Shown in pieces: positions 1 to 8,950 of a DNA stretch of 64,000 bases. A program made the position numbers and the translations under genes. This DNA is from JALOLV01 sp046295175. GTDB lineage: Bacteria > Bacteroidota > Bacteroidia > Cytophagales > Spirosomataceae. The notes under the pieces were generated by a model. The model saw only the letters and a list, made by a program, of their open reading frames with translations, was not told the DNA's origin and made no database searches. Each line of letters opens with the position of its first letter. The first letter of the stretch is position 1. The stretch spans positions 186,001 through 250,000 of the forward strand of contig JBKBNY010000003.1 of assembly GCA_046295175.1 (NCBI GenBank). The letters run 5' to 3'.

Positions 1-1473
1 ATCGCCTATTCCGTCAATGACAACTGCATGTACTCCGTTGAATTGGTGGTGAAACTTATCTACGGATTGCAAAATTACATTCATACGCTCTCGGCGACTG
101 AGGTTGATGAGGCAATAAGCTTTAAACCATTCGGGTGGGGTATCCATTTCACATCTTTGAAGGATATAGTTGAGGTTACGGTAAAGTTGGTCTTCGGACT
201 GCTCGGTGTCGAAATACAATAAAGCTTTTCCGGTATCATTTGCTTGAACGGTAGTACCTAAACTATCTACTTTTTGCCCTGGTTTTGTTATGGCTCCTGC
301 AATGATACCACCAAGGAAATTTGATTTGCCAGAACCTTCGTTACCAGTGATTCCGAGGAGATTCCCTTGGCTACCAATTGTAACCCCCGAGATAGTTATT
401 AGCGGCTTGGGAATTTTGGGTGGTTTTTTGAAATCTATTTCGCAGGATTTTAACATAGCGAAGGTTTGAGCGTAGAGGTTTTCTAAGAGTTGATTGAATA
501 GCCTCTTGAGGTCATCGGATGTATTACCTAACCTGAAAAAGTCGGAGATGTCTTTTTCTGTTTTTGTACCTGCAAGTGGGAGTAGGAGTACTTTTATGTC
601 GATATTTTTAAGTTTCTGCTGATGGTGGGTTACGGCATCTAAGCCAGCTTGGTCGGTATCAAACAGTAAGACAATGTGGCGAAAACGATAGGTAAGTTTT
701 TTGATGATGTCTTCGGGTATATGTGCATTTTCGGAGTTGAAACAGATGGCATTGAAGCCATGAACTGCCAAACTGATGACGTCTTTTTCACCTCCGGTGA
801 TGAATAGTACATCTCCACGGGGTGGGAGGTGGTCTAAGCCAAAGACATAGTTATCTGATTTTTCACCCAGAAATATAAACCTCAGTTTTGAATATGGACG
901 ATATACCTTTATGAATTGTTTTTGTTGATACCCAAAAATTGGTTCATTGGGTGTAGATTGAAATGAATACGTTTGGTTGCTTTTGTTTGTAGCTTTGAAT
1001 TCTTGTATCGAAACGACTTTATATGTTTCAAGATGTTTTTTTGTAATACGGTACTGGCCCCAAAATGATAGTTCTTCTTCGGAAAAATCTTTCAGGGTAA
1101 TATGATTAATTGTATTCGATGACATGTTTTGATTTACATTAGGTATTTTTGGGGTTGCTTTTAGAGAGGTGTGTTGTAAAAACATTTCATCTTCGATGGT
1201 TTTTAGTACTTCTTGGAATCCTCCTTTACTATTTATATCAATTTGTTTAATTGTAGCAACAAGAGTGAAGCAATCACCGTTGAATCGGTTATCCCCGAAA
1301 TCTTTGATTTTATAAGTGCCAGATTTTTTATCGAAGTAGATATTGCAAGATGCTTTCGTATCATGATAAAATGGGTTTAGGAAGTTTATACCAATTTTAA
1401 AGTTTATAGGGATGAAATGTTTGAACACAGCAAGTCCTGCCTGAGTAGCACTCAAGATTTCGTCTTTACTCAT
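1..1473 (-). CDS. Toprim primase / RecA-like ATPase of a mobile element (partial)
   Basis: An open frame of 491 codons starts with ATG at 1471-1473 and runs off the left edge, so the C-terminus is missing. The N-terminal ~75 residues resemble a degenerate primase zinc-binding domain. A Toprim domain follows, with GGEKD (Glu229) and DTD (272-274). The second half is a RecA/RepA-type ATPase with Walker A GNEGSGKS (377-384) and a hydrophobic Walker B strand VVIDG near 484-488. Toprim-ATPase fusions of this kind are typical replication or mobilisation proteins of Bacteroidota integrative elements and probably prime or unwind the excised circle. It lies downstream of the HTH gene on the same strand. 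The family assignment rests on motifs; the element role is inferred. Confidence 0.85.
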   Translation of the reverse strand, partial: MSKDEILSATQAGLAVFKHFIPINFKIGINFLNPFYHDTKASCNIYFDKKSGTYKIKDFGDNRFNGDCFTLVATIKQIDINSKGGFQEVLKTIEDEMFLQHTSLKATPKIPNVNQNMSSNTINHITLKDFSEEELSFWGQYRITKKHLETYKVVSIQEFKATNKSNQTYSFQSTPNEPIFGYQQKQFIKVYRPYSKLRFIFLGEKSDNYVFGLDHLPPRGDVLFITGGEKDVISLAVHGFNAICFNSENAHIPEDIIKKLTYRFRHIVLLFDTDQAGLDAVTHHQQKLKNIDIKVLLLPLAGTKTEKDISDFFRLGNTSDDLKRLFNQLLENLYAQTFAMLKSCEIDFKKPPKIPKPLITISGVTIGSQGNLLGITGNEGSGKSNFLGGIIAGAITKPGQKVDSLGTTVQANDTGKALLYFDTEQSEDQLYRNLNYILQRCEMDTPPEWFKAYCLINLSRRERMNVILQSVDKFHHQFNGVHAVVIDGIGD

Positions 1474-1501
1474 ACGATTTTTTGGAATTTGTAATGAAAT
1501 T

Positions 1502-1531
1502 AATCTCCTACTCACAAAGAAGCAGGAGATT
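1502..1531. terminator. Hairpin between HTH gene and primase gene
   Basis: Arms AATCTCCT (1502-1509) and AGGAGATT (1524-1531) pair perfectly around a 14-nt loop. The T-run follows on the plus strand, while the flanking genes are on the minus strand. It may therefore be an mRNA hairpin or a bidirectional terminator rather than a simple minus-strand terminator. Confidence 0.4.
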
Positions 1532-1580
1532 TTTTATTATTTACTTTTGATGGGTTACGAAGTGAGTTTGTAGATATTGA

Positions 1581-1850
1581 TTAGGCTCTGACTTTACCTT
1601 TATCAATCATCTTTTTGATGTCTTCTGAATCGTAGAAGATTTTACCCCCCAGTTTAGTATATGGTAACTGACCGGAAACACGTAGGTGTTGGAGAGTGCC
1701 GGGTGAGATATTTAGTAATTTACGTACTTCATATGACTGAAGATACTTGGATGGAGATTGTGGGTTTTCTTTGAGTGTCTTTTTTAGTTCAGCTAAAAGC
1801 TCTGATTTAAATTGTTGCAAGTCTTCTTTTGTCAGGATTTCTACTGCCAT
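1581..1850 (-). CDS. Excisionase-family helix-turn-helix protein
   Basis: An 89-residue protein. The first ~30 residues are charged and helical (EEDLQQFKSELLAELKK-like). Residues ~36-85 form a MerR/excisionase-type winged HTH (HTH_17 family): YLQSYEVRKLLNISPGTLQ, then the wing LGGKIFYDSEDI. Proteins like this occur in Bacteroidota conjugative and mobilisable elements next to RteC and a primase, where they act as excisionase or transcription regulator. Here it lies between those two genes on the same strand. Whether it aids excision or controls the downstream genes cannot be told from sequence. Confidence 0.85.
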   Translation of the reverse strand: MAVEILTKEDLQQFKSELLAELKKTLKENPQSPSKYLQSYEVRKLLNISPGTLQHLRVSGQLPYTKLGGKIFYDSEDIKKMIDKGKVRA

Positions 1851-2057
1851 AAGTGATTATAATTGATTGGTGAATAAGTTATTGTATTTTGGTCATGCAA
1901 ATTTCACCACTACATCAATTTTGATTTCAGAATTTAATTAAGATTACATCAACATTTTTTTTGGAATAATTTATTCGTAAATAGTTTATTTTAATCACTT
2001 AGTTCACGGAGTAATCTTGATTTTATGAAAAACACCGAATGTGCACGTAATGTGGTA

Positions 2058-2864
2058 TTAATTACCGAGTTCGATGTCTATTTTTTGAAGTAGTTTATCT
2101 TTCAACTGGTCTATGTATCTTGTTGGATTTTTACGGATTTTTATTTCTGCGTAAATTCTATAAATATTACCCAAGTCTTCATTAAATACTTCACTAAATA
2201 TGGAGGCAATTTCTGAGATTTCAATATCTCCTTTGTTGATACTTGCTTTGGCATGGATTGCATAGATGAGTTCGACCAAATCGATTTTATTTTCGGTCCA
2301 TTGGTACTTCTTCGGATTAGTCGATTTTTGATTATTATGTTTTGAAATTTGCTTTTTTAGTGTTTCAATTAGAAGTTCTTGGGCATATATTTTGGCTACT
2401 AAGTTATCGGCAGGAGTTGAAAAGTTAGGGTCACAGGAATAATAGCTGGTATCGAACCAAGTATTGATGTCTGGCTGATTTCGAGTAAATAGCTTGTGGT
2501 CAAGAGATGTATCGCCAGAATGTAAATATTGATAAAAGCCCTGATTTTCTTTTAAATAGGTGATTGACTTCTTTAATTCTTTTTTGTAAAATTTCAATAG
2601 CGACTTATTATCCATTGGGAGTTTACGAAGGAGTATATTCCGGTACTCAATGAAAAAGTAAAGCTTTGAGGTTATTTGTGGCTTCGTAATTTTAAAGAAA
2701 ATGATTTCGTCTTCTAATGATTCATAAGAACCATCTGTTATAGAAATTTTGATTTTCTTGAGATATTCTTCACAAGTTTTAATTTTACTCTCAATTTCTA
2801 ACAGTTCATTCGGCTCTTGGATGATATTTAATTTTTCTTCAAATTCAAATATATGGGTACTCAT
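2058..2864 (-). CDS. RteC-like mobile-element regulator
   Basis: A 268-residue protein matching the RteC family by overall pattern: long N-terminal helices, a central FYQYLHSGDTSLD block, and a C-terminal helical domain with YAIHAKASINKGDIEISEI and RIYAEIKIRKNPTRYIDQL. In the Bacteroides element CTnDOT, RteC activates excision genes. Here it lies next to an HTH gene and a primase gene on the same strand, the usual neighbourhood in Bacteroidota integrative elements. It is separated from the rhamnose operon upstream by a hairpin at 2888-2920. The target promoter is unknown. Confidence 0.85.
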   Translation of the reverse strand: MSTHIFEFEEKLNIIQEPNELLEIESKIKTCEEYLKKIKISITDGSYESLEDEIIFFKITKPQITSKLYFFIEYRNILLRKLPMDNKSLLKFYKKELKKSITYLKENQGFYQYLHSGDTSLDHKLFTRNQPDINTWFDTSYYSCDPNFSTPADNLVAKIYAQELLIETLKKQISKHNNQKSTNPKKYQWTENKIDLVELIYAIHAKASINKGDIEISEIASIFSEVFNEDLGNIYRIYAEIKIRKNPTRYIDQLKDKLLQKIDIELGN

Positions 2865-2887
2865 TTTGTAACTTAATTAAAATGTTA

Positions 2888-2920
2888 ATAATCCCTGACT
2901 CAACTTAAAGTAGGGATTAT
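2888..2920 (-). terminator. Terminator of the rhamnose operon
   Basis: Perfect 9-bp arms ATAATCCCT (2888-2896) and AGGGATTAT (2912-2920) lie in the 87-bp gap between the last rhamnose-operon gene (ends 2952) and rteC. On the minus strand the hairpin follows the lactate dehydrogenase stop codon. The sequence after it is AT-rich but lacks a long T-run. Confidence 0.55.
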
Positions 2921-2951
2921 CTGATGAGGATGTTAAACGAAAGATTTTGAA

Positions 2952-4100
2952 TTATTTTTTGATTATAAATTTTGGGAAATCAATTACATTCTCACAACAT
3001 ATTTGTTCCATGACTTGCTGTAGCTGGGCCTTTATGATAGAAATAGTATGATTTCCGCCTGCTTTACCTAAAGCTGCAACTCCATACATGAATGAGCGGC
3101 CCATAAATGTAAATTCAGCTCCGCTTGCTAATGTTCGGGCAATATCTGGACCTGAACGAAGTCCACTGTCCATCATTATTTTGATTTTACCTTTGTATTT
3201 TTTTACTATAGGCTCAAGTGATTTTATGGAAGATTGTCCAGCATCTAATTGCCGTCCCCCATGATTTGAAACAATGATGCCATCTAAGCCCAATTTTATT
3301 GCTAAATCGGTATCTTCTTCACTGGCAACACCTTTCAATACAAGCTTGCCTTTCCACTTATCACGAATCTGTGCAATACGTTCTTCATTTACCCGTCCAG
3401 AGAAAGTTTTATTCATATATGCTCCTAATGCTTTCATATTTAGGTTTTTGGGCATATATTTTTGCATTGTTGCAAAATTTGGCTGCCCATGCCAAAGGGT
3501 GTTCAAAGCCCAGTTTGGTTTACCAAGTATTTGAAGCATATTAGTAATAGTCATTTTGGGAGGCATGGCAAGACCATTTCTTATATCTCGGGGACGATAG
3601 CCAAAACTTGGTACATCACAAAGGATACATAATACATCGCAACCTGCGTTATGAGCCCTAAGTAAAATATCATCTCGTAGCTCTTGTTCAGCAGGGTGGT
3701 ACAATTGAAACCAAAATTTCCCTTCGGTTAATTCGCCAATTCGCTCAATGCTTGATGTAGTTACGGTACTAAGTATAAATGGAATGTTATGCTGCTTGGC
3801 AGCTTTTGCCAGAATTTCGGGAGCATTAGGCCACATTAATCCCTGTAAGCCAACGGGAGCAATTCCAAAAGGTGCATCATAGATGTGGCCAAAAAGTTCG
3901 GTTTTTAAACTTGAACCTGAATGGTTTGATAAATAAAGAGGTTTAAGTTCAACTTTTTGTAGTTCGTAAGTATTTTTATGAAGATTGACATCTTCGTTGC
4001 ATCCACCATCTAAATACTCAAAAGCAAAACGAGGGATTCTTTTGGCTGCTTTTTTACGAAGGTCGTCAATGGACGGATAATCGGAATTATATGAAAGCAT
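2952..4100 (-). CDS. lldD: FMN-dependent L-lactate dehydrogenase / alpha-hydroxy-acid oxidase
   Basis: A 382-residue TIM-barrel flavoprotein of the LldD/glycolate oxidase family, close to full family length. Visible motifs are APVGLQGL (81-88), QLY with Tyr134, the FMN-binding Lys in LVLKG (Lys256), the catalytic His in SNHGGRQLD (His280, with Arg283) and the phosphate loop DSGLRSG (311-317). It oxidises L-lactate to pyruvate. It is the last gene of the rhamnose operon, 1 nt from the kinase gene. This fits the pathway, since the lactaldehyde made from rhamnulose-1-phosphate becomes L-lactate. Other short 2-hydroxy acids are possible substrates, so the symbol is a best fit. Confidence 0.85.
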   Translation of the reverse strand: MLSYNSDYPSIDDLRKKAAKRIPRFAFEYLDGGCNEDVNLHKNTYELQKVELKPLYLSNHSGSSLKTELFGHIYDAPFGIAPVGLQGLMWPNAPEILAKAAKQHNIPFILSTVTTSSIERIGELTEGKFWFQLYHPAEQELRDDILLRAHNAGCDVLCILCDVPSFGYRPRDIRNGLAMPPKMTITNMLQILGKPNWALNTLWHGQPNFATMQKYMPKNLNMKALGAYMNKTFSGRVNEERIAQIRDKWKGKLVLKGVASEEDTDLAIKLGLDGIIVSNHGGRQLDAGQSSIKSLEPIVKKYKGKIKIMMDSGLRSGPDIARTLASGAEFTFMGRSFMYGVAALGKAGGNHTISIIKAQLQQVMEQICCENVIDFPKFIIKK

Positions 4101-4101
4101 T

Positions 4102-5454
4102 TCAATATCGTTTTAATGTGATTAGTTTCTGAGGTATGGGATTTTGATTCCAATAAGGATGAATGACTACTGCTGCACCTAATGCACTTGCTTGAGGAAT
4201 GCTTGCAGCATAAACTTCTAAGTCTGTAAAATAATTACTAAGAAGATTCATAAAAATTGGATTATTGCTAAACCCACCATCCACAAATATTTTTTTTACA
4301 GGGCTATTCTGAATTACCAATTGTGTAGATGGAATTTGTAATGTTATTATATCAAAAATCAGTTGATGATAGGCTTCTTCATAGTTTTTGAATTTTGATA
4401 AATCACGTTTCTTAAACTTAATGTCCTTCAAATTTAAGGGTAACCCATCATTCTCGGTTTTAATTTCCAACTTTATTTTTTCAATAATCTCCTCATTAAA
4501 ATGTACATTTTGGTAGGTATTTTGAGGAACATTAAAATGTTCGGCTAATCTTTTAATCTGAATTTCGTGTTCATAACCTGCAAATAAACGAGATGCTTTT
4601 ATTGGATTTTCTCTATAATTTAGAAAACAAAGGCAGTCATTTTGAAGCTCATCAGTAGTCAGAGGCGTGCTATTGAAAGGATTTATAGAAATACTCCAAG
4701 TACCAGTTGATAATAATACAAATGGTTCTTCATAGCACAATAAATATGGAATGATGGCAGATGAACTATCATGTAAACCAATACCAACAGATAGACCACT
4801 ATCAATTTTAATTGGGTACTCGGCATAATGAAATGGTGCAAATTTGTGTTCAATCATTTCATCAGTCGTCCATCTATGATATTTCATTTTTATAAAATCC
4901 CATAAATTGGTGTGGCATCCTACACTTGTAAAATCTGTAAAAAATTGTCCTGTAATCAAAAAACTGAGGTATTGTGGAAGATGCAAGCTGTATTTAATTT
5001 TTTCAAAAATGTGAGGTTTCTCATATTTTAGTCTGTAAAGCTGCATTCCTGAATTTAGACTCCCAAGTATGGGCGAAGCTGTAATCCGAGAAAACTCATC
5101 CTCACCTCCATAAGCAGAGTAAAATAATTTTTGCAATAATTCGGGATATGGCTTTAGATAATTATACAATGGGGTAAGTGGTTCGTTGTTTTCATCAATA
5201 TGCACAAAACTTGCTCCGTATGCACTAAAATTAACTGCCACAATTTCAAATTCTTGAAGTTTGACAACTTCATTAAAACTTGAAAGCACCCATTGGGTAA
5301 GAGATTCTAAGTCTTCACACGGGCTACCATCTTCATCCAATATTTCATCAAAAGTTTGTGATTTTTCCCAAACAATTTTATAATTATCATCAAAAAGGAA
5401 GATTTTTTTATTTGTTTTTCCAATATCAAAAATAGCACAAACGTTTTTTTTCAT
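4102..5454 (-). CDS. FGGY-family sugar kinase, probable L-rhamnulokinase
   Basis: A 450-residue FGGY carbohydrate kinase with the ASKHA fold. The N-terminal phosphate loop is FDIGKTNKKIFLF (residues ~9-21), the second nucleotide motif is LLSTGTWSI in the middle, and the adenosine-binding stretch FVDGGFSNNPIFMNLL lies near 390. It would phosphorylate L-rhamnulose to L-rhamnulose-1-phosphate in the cytoplasm. Substrate choice is inferred from position: the gene overlaps the rhamnose isomerase gene upstream by 4 nt (5451-5454) and precedes lldD. The sequence is rather divergent from enterobacterial RhaB. Confidence 0.8.
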   Translation of the reverse strand: MKKNVCAIFDIGKTNKKIFLFDDNYKIVWEKSQTFDEILDEDGSPCEDLESLTQWVLSSFNEVVKLQEFEIVAVNFSAYGASFVHIDENNEPLTPLYNYLKPYPELLQKLFYSAYGGEDEFSRITASPILGSLNSGMQLYRLKYEKPHIFEKIKYSLHLPQYLSFLITGQFFTDFTSVGCHTNLWDFIKMKYHRWTTDEMIEHKFAPFHYAEYPIKIDSGLSVGIGLHDSSSAIIPYLLCYEEPFVLLSTGTWSISINPFNSTPLTTDELQNDCLCFLNYRENPIKASRLFAGYEHEIQIKRLAEHFNVPQNTYQNVHFNEEIIEKIKLEIKTENDGLPLNLKDIKFKKRDLSKFKNYEEAYHQLIFDIITLQIPSTQLVIQNSPVKKIFVDGGFSNNPIFMNLLSNYFTDLEVYAASIPQASALGAAVVIHPYWNQNPIPQKLITLKRY

Positions 5455-6725
5455 AGTCCAGTAGCTACGGTTTTTGAACCTCTTTCTTTGATAAGATTTT
5501 CTCTGATACCCAAGCCTCGGTACAATGCCGTAGGGTCTAATGCTCCACCCGCTCGCAAACGTGCTTCGGCAGTCAATGCCCTAACATCAGTACGAAAGGC
5601 ATTCTGCAAAATCTCTTGGGCTTTCACGACGTCATTATCTTCTTGAGCAGTCTCCAAATCCTTTCTATCTACCGAAAGTGCCTGAGCATAAGCCATCATG
5701 ATACCATCAACCGATTGAAGCAGGTCTTCAAGTGGGTCTTTCACATTGTGGCTTGCATCAATCATCCAACCTAAATCCTTGGCGTGATTCATTCCACGAG
5801 CATCCATACCTTCTACTAATTCATTGAAAATCAAGAATAATTGGTAGGGTTTAATGCTTCCAGCGGTCAAATCATCATCGCCGTATTTAGAATCATTGAA
5901 GTGGAAGCCCCCCAGTTTTTGCTCCATTAGCAACAAGGCAACAATCTGCTCGATATTGGCATTAGGCAAGTGATGTCCCAAATCAACTAATGTGTAAGCC
6001 TTTTCGCCTAATTTCTGAGCATACGAATACGACATTCCCCAGTCGCCGACCGTCATCGAATAAAAGTTTGGCTCAAATGCTTTATATTCAACAAACATTT
6101 TCCAGTCGGATGGCAAGGCTTCATAAATTTCCTGTAAACTCTCCAGAGTATTTTGATATGCTTTGCGGAAATTCAATTGACCTGGGAAACATGAGCCATC
6201 TGATAACCAAACTGTAAGGGATTTAGAACCTAATTCAATACCATGTTTTATAACATCAATATTATGCTCAATGGCTTGTTTGCGGATGGCTTTATTGACA
6301 TTCTGTAACGAGCCAAATTTATAGGTCAATGCTTGGTCGGGTTGGTCTTGAAATGTATTTGAATTGACGGCATCAAATGCCAAACCATGCTGAGCAGTAA
6401 GGGTTTTGATTGTTTCGTAATCTTTTGGAATATCCCAAGGAATATGCAAAGAAATTGCCCCCGATGAACGATTTAAAGCATGAAGTAAGCCAACATCTTC
6501 AATTTTTTCTTCGAGTGAGCGAGGTTCACCACCACCCGCAAAACGCCCAAAGCGTGTACCACCCGTGCCTAACGCCCAAGATGGAATTGCTATCTGGAAA
6601 TCAACCAATTTCTTAATAATTGATTCAGCGTTTTCGATTTCTGATTTTGTAAAACTGAGTTTTGCTTCGTGTTTTTGGAGTAGCGAAGCATTGTGGTCTG
6701 CTATATGATTTTTTAATATTTGCAT
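5451..6725 (-). CDS. rhaI: L-rhamnose isomerase, RhaI type
   Basis: A 424-residue TIM-barrel isomerase of the Pseudomonas stutzeri-type RhaI family, distinct from E. coli RhaA. Likely metal ligands are Glu213 (FVEYKAFEPN), Asp248 and His251 (LVDLGHH), His275 (GGFHFNDS) and Asp283/Asp285 (YGDDD). Their spacing matches the two-metal site known from that family. It converts L-rhamnose to L-rhamnulose and may accept related aldoses. The stop overlaps the start of the kinase gene by 4 nt. An 82-bp gap containing a hairpin separates it from the upstream aldolase-dehydrogenase gene, so its expression may differ from the genes before it. Confidence 0.9.
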   Translation of the reverse strand: MQILKNHIADHNASLLQKHEAKLSFTKSEIENAESIIKKLVDFQIAIPSWALGTGGTRFGRFAGGGEPRSLEEKIEDVGLLHALNRSSGAISLHIPWDIPKDYETIKTLTAQHGLAFDAVNSNTFQDQPDQALTYKFGSLQNVNKAIRKQAIEHNIDVIKHGIELGSKSLTVWLSDGSCFPGQLNFRKAYQNTLESLQEIYEALPSDWKMFVEYKAFEPNFYSMTVGDWGMSYSYAQKLGEKAYTLVDLGHHLPNANIEQIVALLLMEQKLGGFHFNDSKYGDDDLTAGSIKPYQLFLIFNELVEGMDARGMNHAKDLGWMIDASHNVKDPLEDLLQSVDGIMMAYAQALSVDRKDLETAQEDNDVVKAQEILQNAFRTDVRALTAEARLRAGGALDPTALYRGLGIRENLIKERGSKTVATGL

Positions 6726-6753
6726 GATTTACTAAAATGTAATGATTAAAAAG

Positions 6754-6779
6754 CTAACGCCTGAAAACTCAGACGTTAG
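6754..6779 (-). terminator. Intra-operon hairpin between rhaEW and rhaI
   Basis: The 11-bp arms CTAACGCCTGA (6754-6764) and TCAGACGTTAG (6769-6779) have one mismatch and a 4-nt loop. On the minus strand a T-rich stretch follows the stem. It could act as a partial terminator or as an RNA stability element that lowers or separates rhaI-kinase-lldD expression from rhaEW. Confidence 0.55.
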
Positions 6780-6808
6780 AATTAAATTAATTACGAAACA
6801 AAACTATT

Positions 6809-8950
6809 TTATCTATAAAAGCCCATTGCTACTCCGCCATCTACATTGAGAGCATTACCGGTAGATTTACTTAATAATCCACCTACAAATGCAAAACAAG
6901 CGTTGGCAATATCAATTGGTAAAATGATTTCGTTTAAAAGTGTACGTTTTGCGTAGTAGGCGGGTAGTTCTTCGACAGTAATTCCATACGCTTTGGCACG
7001 TCCTTCTGCCCAACCACCTGCCCAAATATTTGAGTCTGAAATAACGGCATCGGGATTTACAGTATTTACTCTAATTTTATCTGCACCCAACTCTGCTGCC
7101 ATCAAGCGTGTTAAATGTGCTTGTGCAGCTTTTGCAGAGCCGTAACCTGGGTTATTCGGACCTGCAACCACGGCATTTTTAGAAACGATATTTATAATAT
7201 CACCTCCAAAACCTTGCTTACGCATTACCTCAATACTTGTTTTGGAAACCATGAATTGTCCTTTTACCAAAATATCATAGAGTTTGTCCCATTCTTCGAT
7301 ACTATGCTCGGCTATAGATTTAGAAATACTAATTCCTGCATTATTTACTATAATATCAACTCCACCGAAGGCTAAGCAAGCAGCATCAATGGCATTTTCG
7401 ATACTGTCATGACTTGTAACATTGAGTAATGTGGTCGCCACAACATCTCTGCCGAATGATTTGACAAATTCTTTTTTTGCATTTTCAAGCCTCTCTTCAT
7501 TAATATCATTGATTATAACACAAGCCCCTTCCTCTGCAAATTTTTTCGCAATAGCTTTACCTATACCTCCTGCCGAGCCAGTAATCAGTGCTACCCTTCC
7601 CGAAAGTGCCTTTGGTTTGGGCATACGTTGTAGTTTGGCTTCTTCTAATAGCCAGTATTCTATATTAAAAGCCTCTTGGTGAGGTAATGCGGTATATTCA
7701 GAAATGGCTTCTGCTCCTTTCATTACGTTTATGGCATTGATGTAATACTCAGATGCTAAGCGAGCAGTAGTTTTGTCTTTGGCAAATGTAAACATACCAA
7801 CACCAGGGTAGAGAATTACTACGGGATTGGGGTCTCTCATGGCAGGAGAGTTGGGATGCTTACAGGTATTGTAATATTCGGTGTACATGGCACGATAGTT
7901 TTCAAAAACTGGTGCCAATTTAGACTTAACTGATGCTACATCACTCAATATCTCGTCTGGTTCAATTGGTAATACTAACGGCGAAATTTTTGTTCGTAAA
8001 AAATGGTCAGGGCAGGACGTACCCAGCGGTGCAAGTTTCGATAAATCTTTAGAATTAATAAACTCTAATACACGGGTATCATCTGTGAAATGACCAATCA
8101 TTTGATGTTCTGATGAACAAAAACCTCTTAAAATAGGGGCAATTCTTGCCGCTTGTATTTTTCGAATTTCTTCAGGTAAAATATTTAATTTTGGGCCACC
8201 AAATACATTTTTATAATTTTTCTCTAAATATTCAGCACATTTTTCGATTACATCAAGTGTATTTATGTAGCTTTCATAAGCGGTATCTCCCCAAGTAAAA
8301 AGTCCATGCGAACCAAGCATAATACCACGTAACTGAACTCCACGAGAAGCGGCTTCTTCGAGACAAGCACGAAGCTGTAAGCCCAAATCAAAGCCCGGAC
8401 GCTGCCAACCAACCCAACCGATTTCTCCATTAAATAATTCTTCAGTAATACGTTTACCATCTTTTGCGGCGGCAATCGCAATAGCGGCATCGGGATGTAG
8501 GTGGTCAATGTGTTTAAAAGGTAAAAATCCGTGAAGCGGTGTGTCAATCGAAGGAGCTTTTGAATTCAAGTCAAAAATACAGTGATTAAAAAGCTCGACC
8601 ATTTCATCCTCAAATTCGATTCCACGATATACATTTTCAAGATTTCTTAAACGCTCTAAATACAAAGCCGCACAACCCGATTTTGTCAAGGTACCAATAT
8701 CCCCACCTGACCCTTTAATCCACATGACATCAGTTTCAACACCAGTCAATGGGTCTTTGTCGGTGATTTTTACAGAGGTATTTCCACCTCCATAATTAGT
8801 CAATCTTAAATCTGCTCCGAGAAGATTTGAACGATAAATAAATAAATCAACTTCGTTAGTAATTTGGGCAGCCTTTGCTTCATCCCAAAGGTATGATACG
8901 TGTTTGAATATTAATTCTTTTGTCATTTTACTTTCATTTAAAATTTTCAT
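6809..8950 (-). CDS. rhaEW: Bifunctional rhamnulose-1-phosphate aldolase / lactaldehyde dehydrogenase (RhaEW)
   Basis: A 713-residue fusion. The N-terminal half is a class II aldolase/adducin domain with GGGNTSVK and zinc-binding histidines in HGFLPFKHIDHLHPD and GSHGLFTWG. The C-terminal ~270 residues form a short-chain dehydrogenase with the NAD loop TGSAGGIG, NNAG, and the catalytic pair in PGYGSAKAA. The aldolase cleaves L-rhamnulose-1-phosphate to dihydroxyacetone phosphate and L-lactaldehyde. The dehydrogenase part oxidises the lactaldehyde to L-lactate. Fusions of this length are the standard RhaEW form. The start overlaps the stop of rhaT by 4 nt (8947-8950). An internal start eight residues later (MTKEL) is possible. 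Confidence 0.92.
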   Translation of the reverse strand: MKILNESKMTKELIFKHVSYLWDEAKAAQITNEVDLFIYRSNLLGADLRLTNYGGGNTSVKITDKDPLTGVETDVMWIKGSGGDIGTLTKSGCAALYLERLRNLENVYRGIEFEDEMVELFNHCIFDLNSKAPSIDTPLHGFLPFKHIDHLHPDAAIAIAAAKDGKRITEELFNGEIGWVGWQRPGFDLGLQLRACLEEAASRGVQLRGIMLGSHGLFTWGDTAYESYINTLDVIEKCAEYLEKNYKNVFGGPKLNILPEEIRKIQAARIAPILRGFCSSEHQMIGHFTDDTRVLEFINSKDLSKLAPLGTSCPDHFLRTKISPLVLPIEPDEILSDVASVKSKLAPVFENYRAMYTEYYNTCKHPNSPAMRDPNPVVILYPGVGMFTFAKDKTTARLASEYYINAINVMKGAEAISEYTALPHQEAFNIEYWLLEEAKLQRMPKPKALSGRVALITGSAGGIGKAIAKKFAEEGACVIINDINEERLENAKKEFVKSFGRDVVATTLLNVTSHDSIENAIDAACLAFGGVDIIVNNAGISISKSIAEHSIEEWDKLYDILVKGQFMVSKTSIEVMRKQGFGGDIINIVSKNAVVAGPNNPGYGSAKAAQAHLTRLMAAELGADKIRVNTVNPDAVISDSNIWAGGWAEGRAKAYGITVEELPAYYAKRTLLNEIILPIDIANACFAFVGGLLSKSTGNALNVDGGVAMGFYR

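Noticed and set aside
28..222. Plus-strand open frame of 64 codons at the left edge
   Set aside because: It lies opposite the clear primase/ATPase reading frame, which is open through 1473 and carries real motifs.
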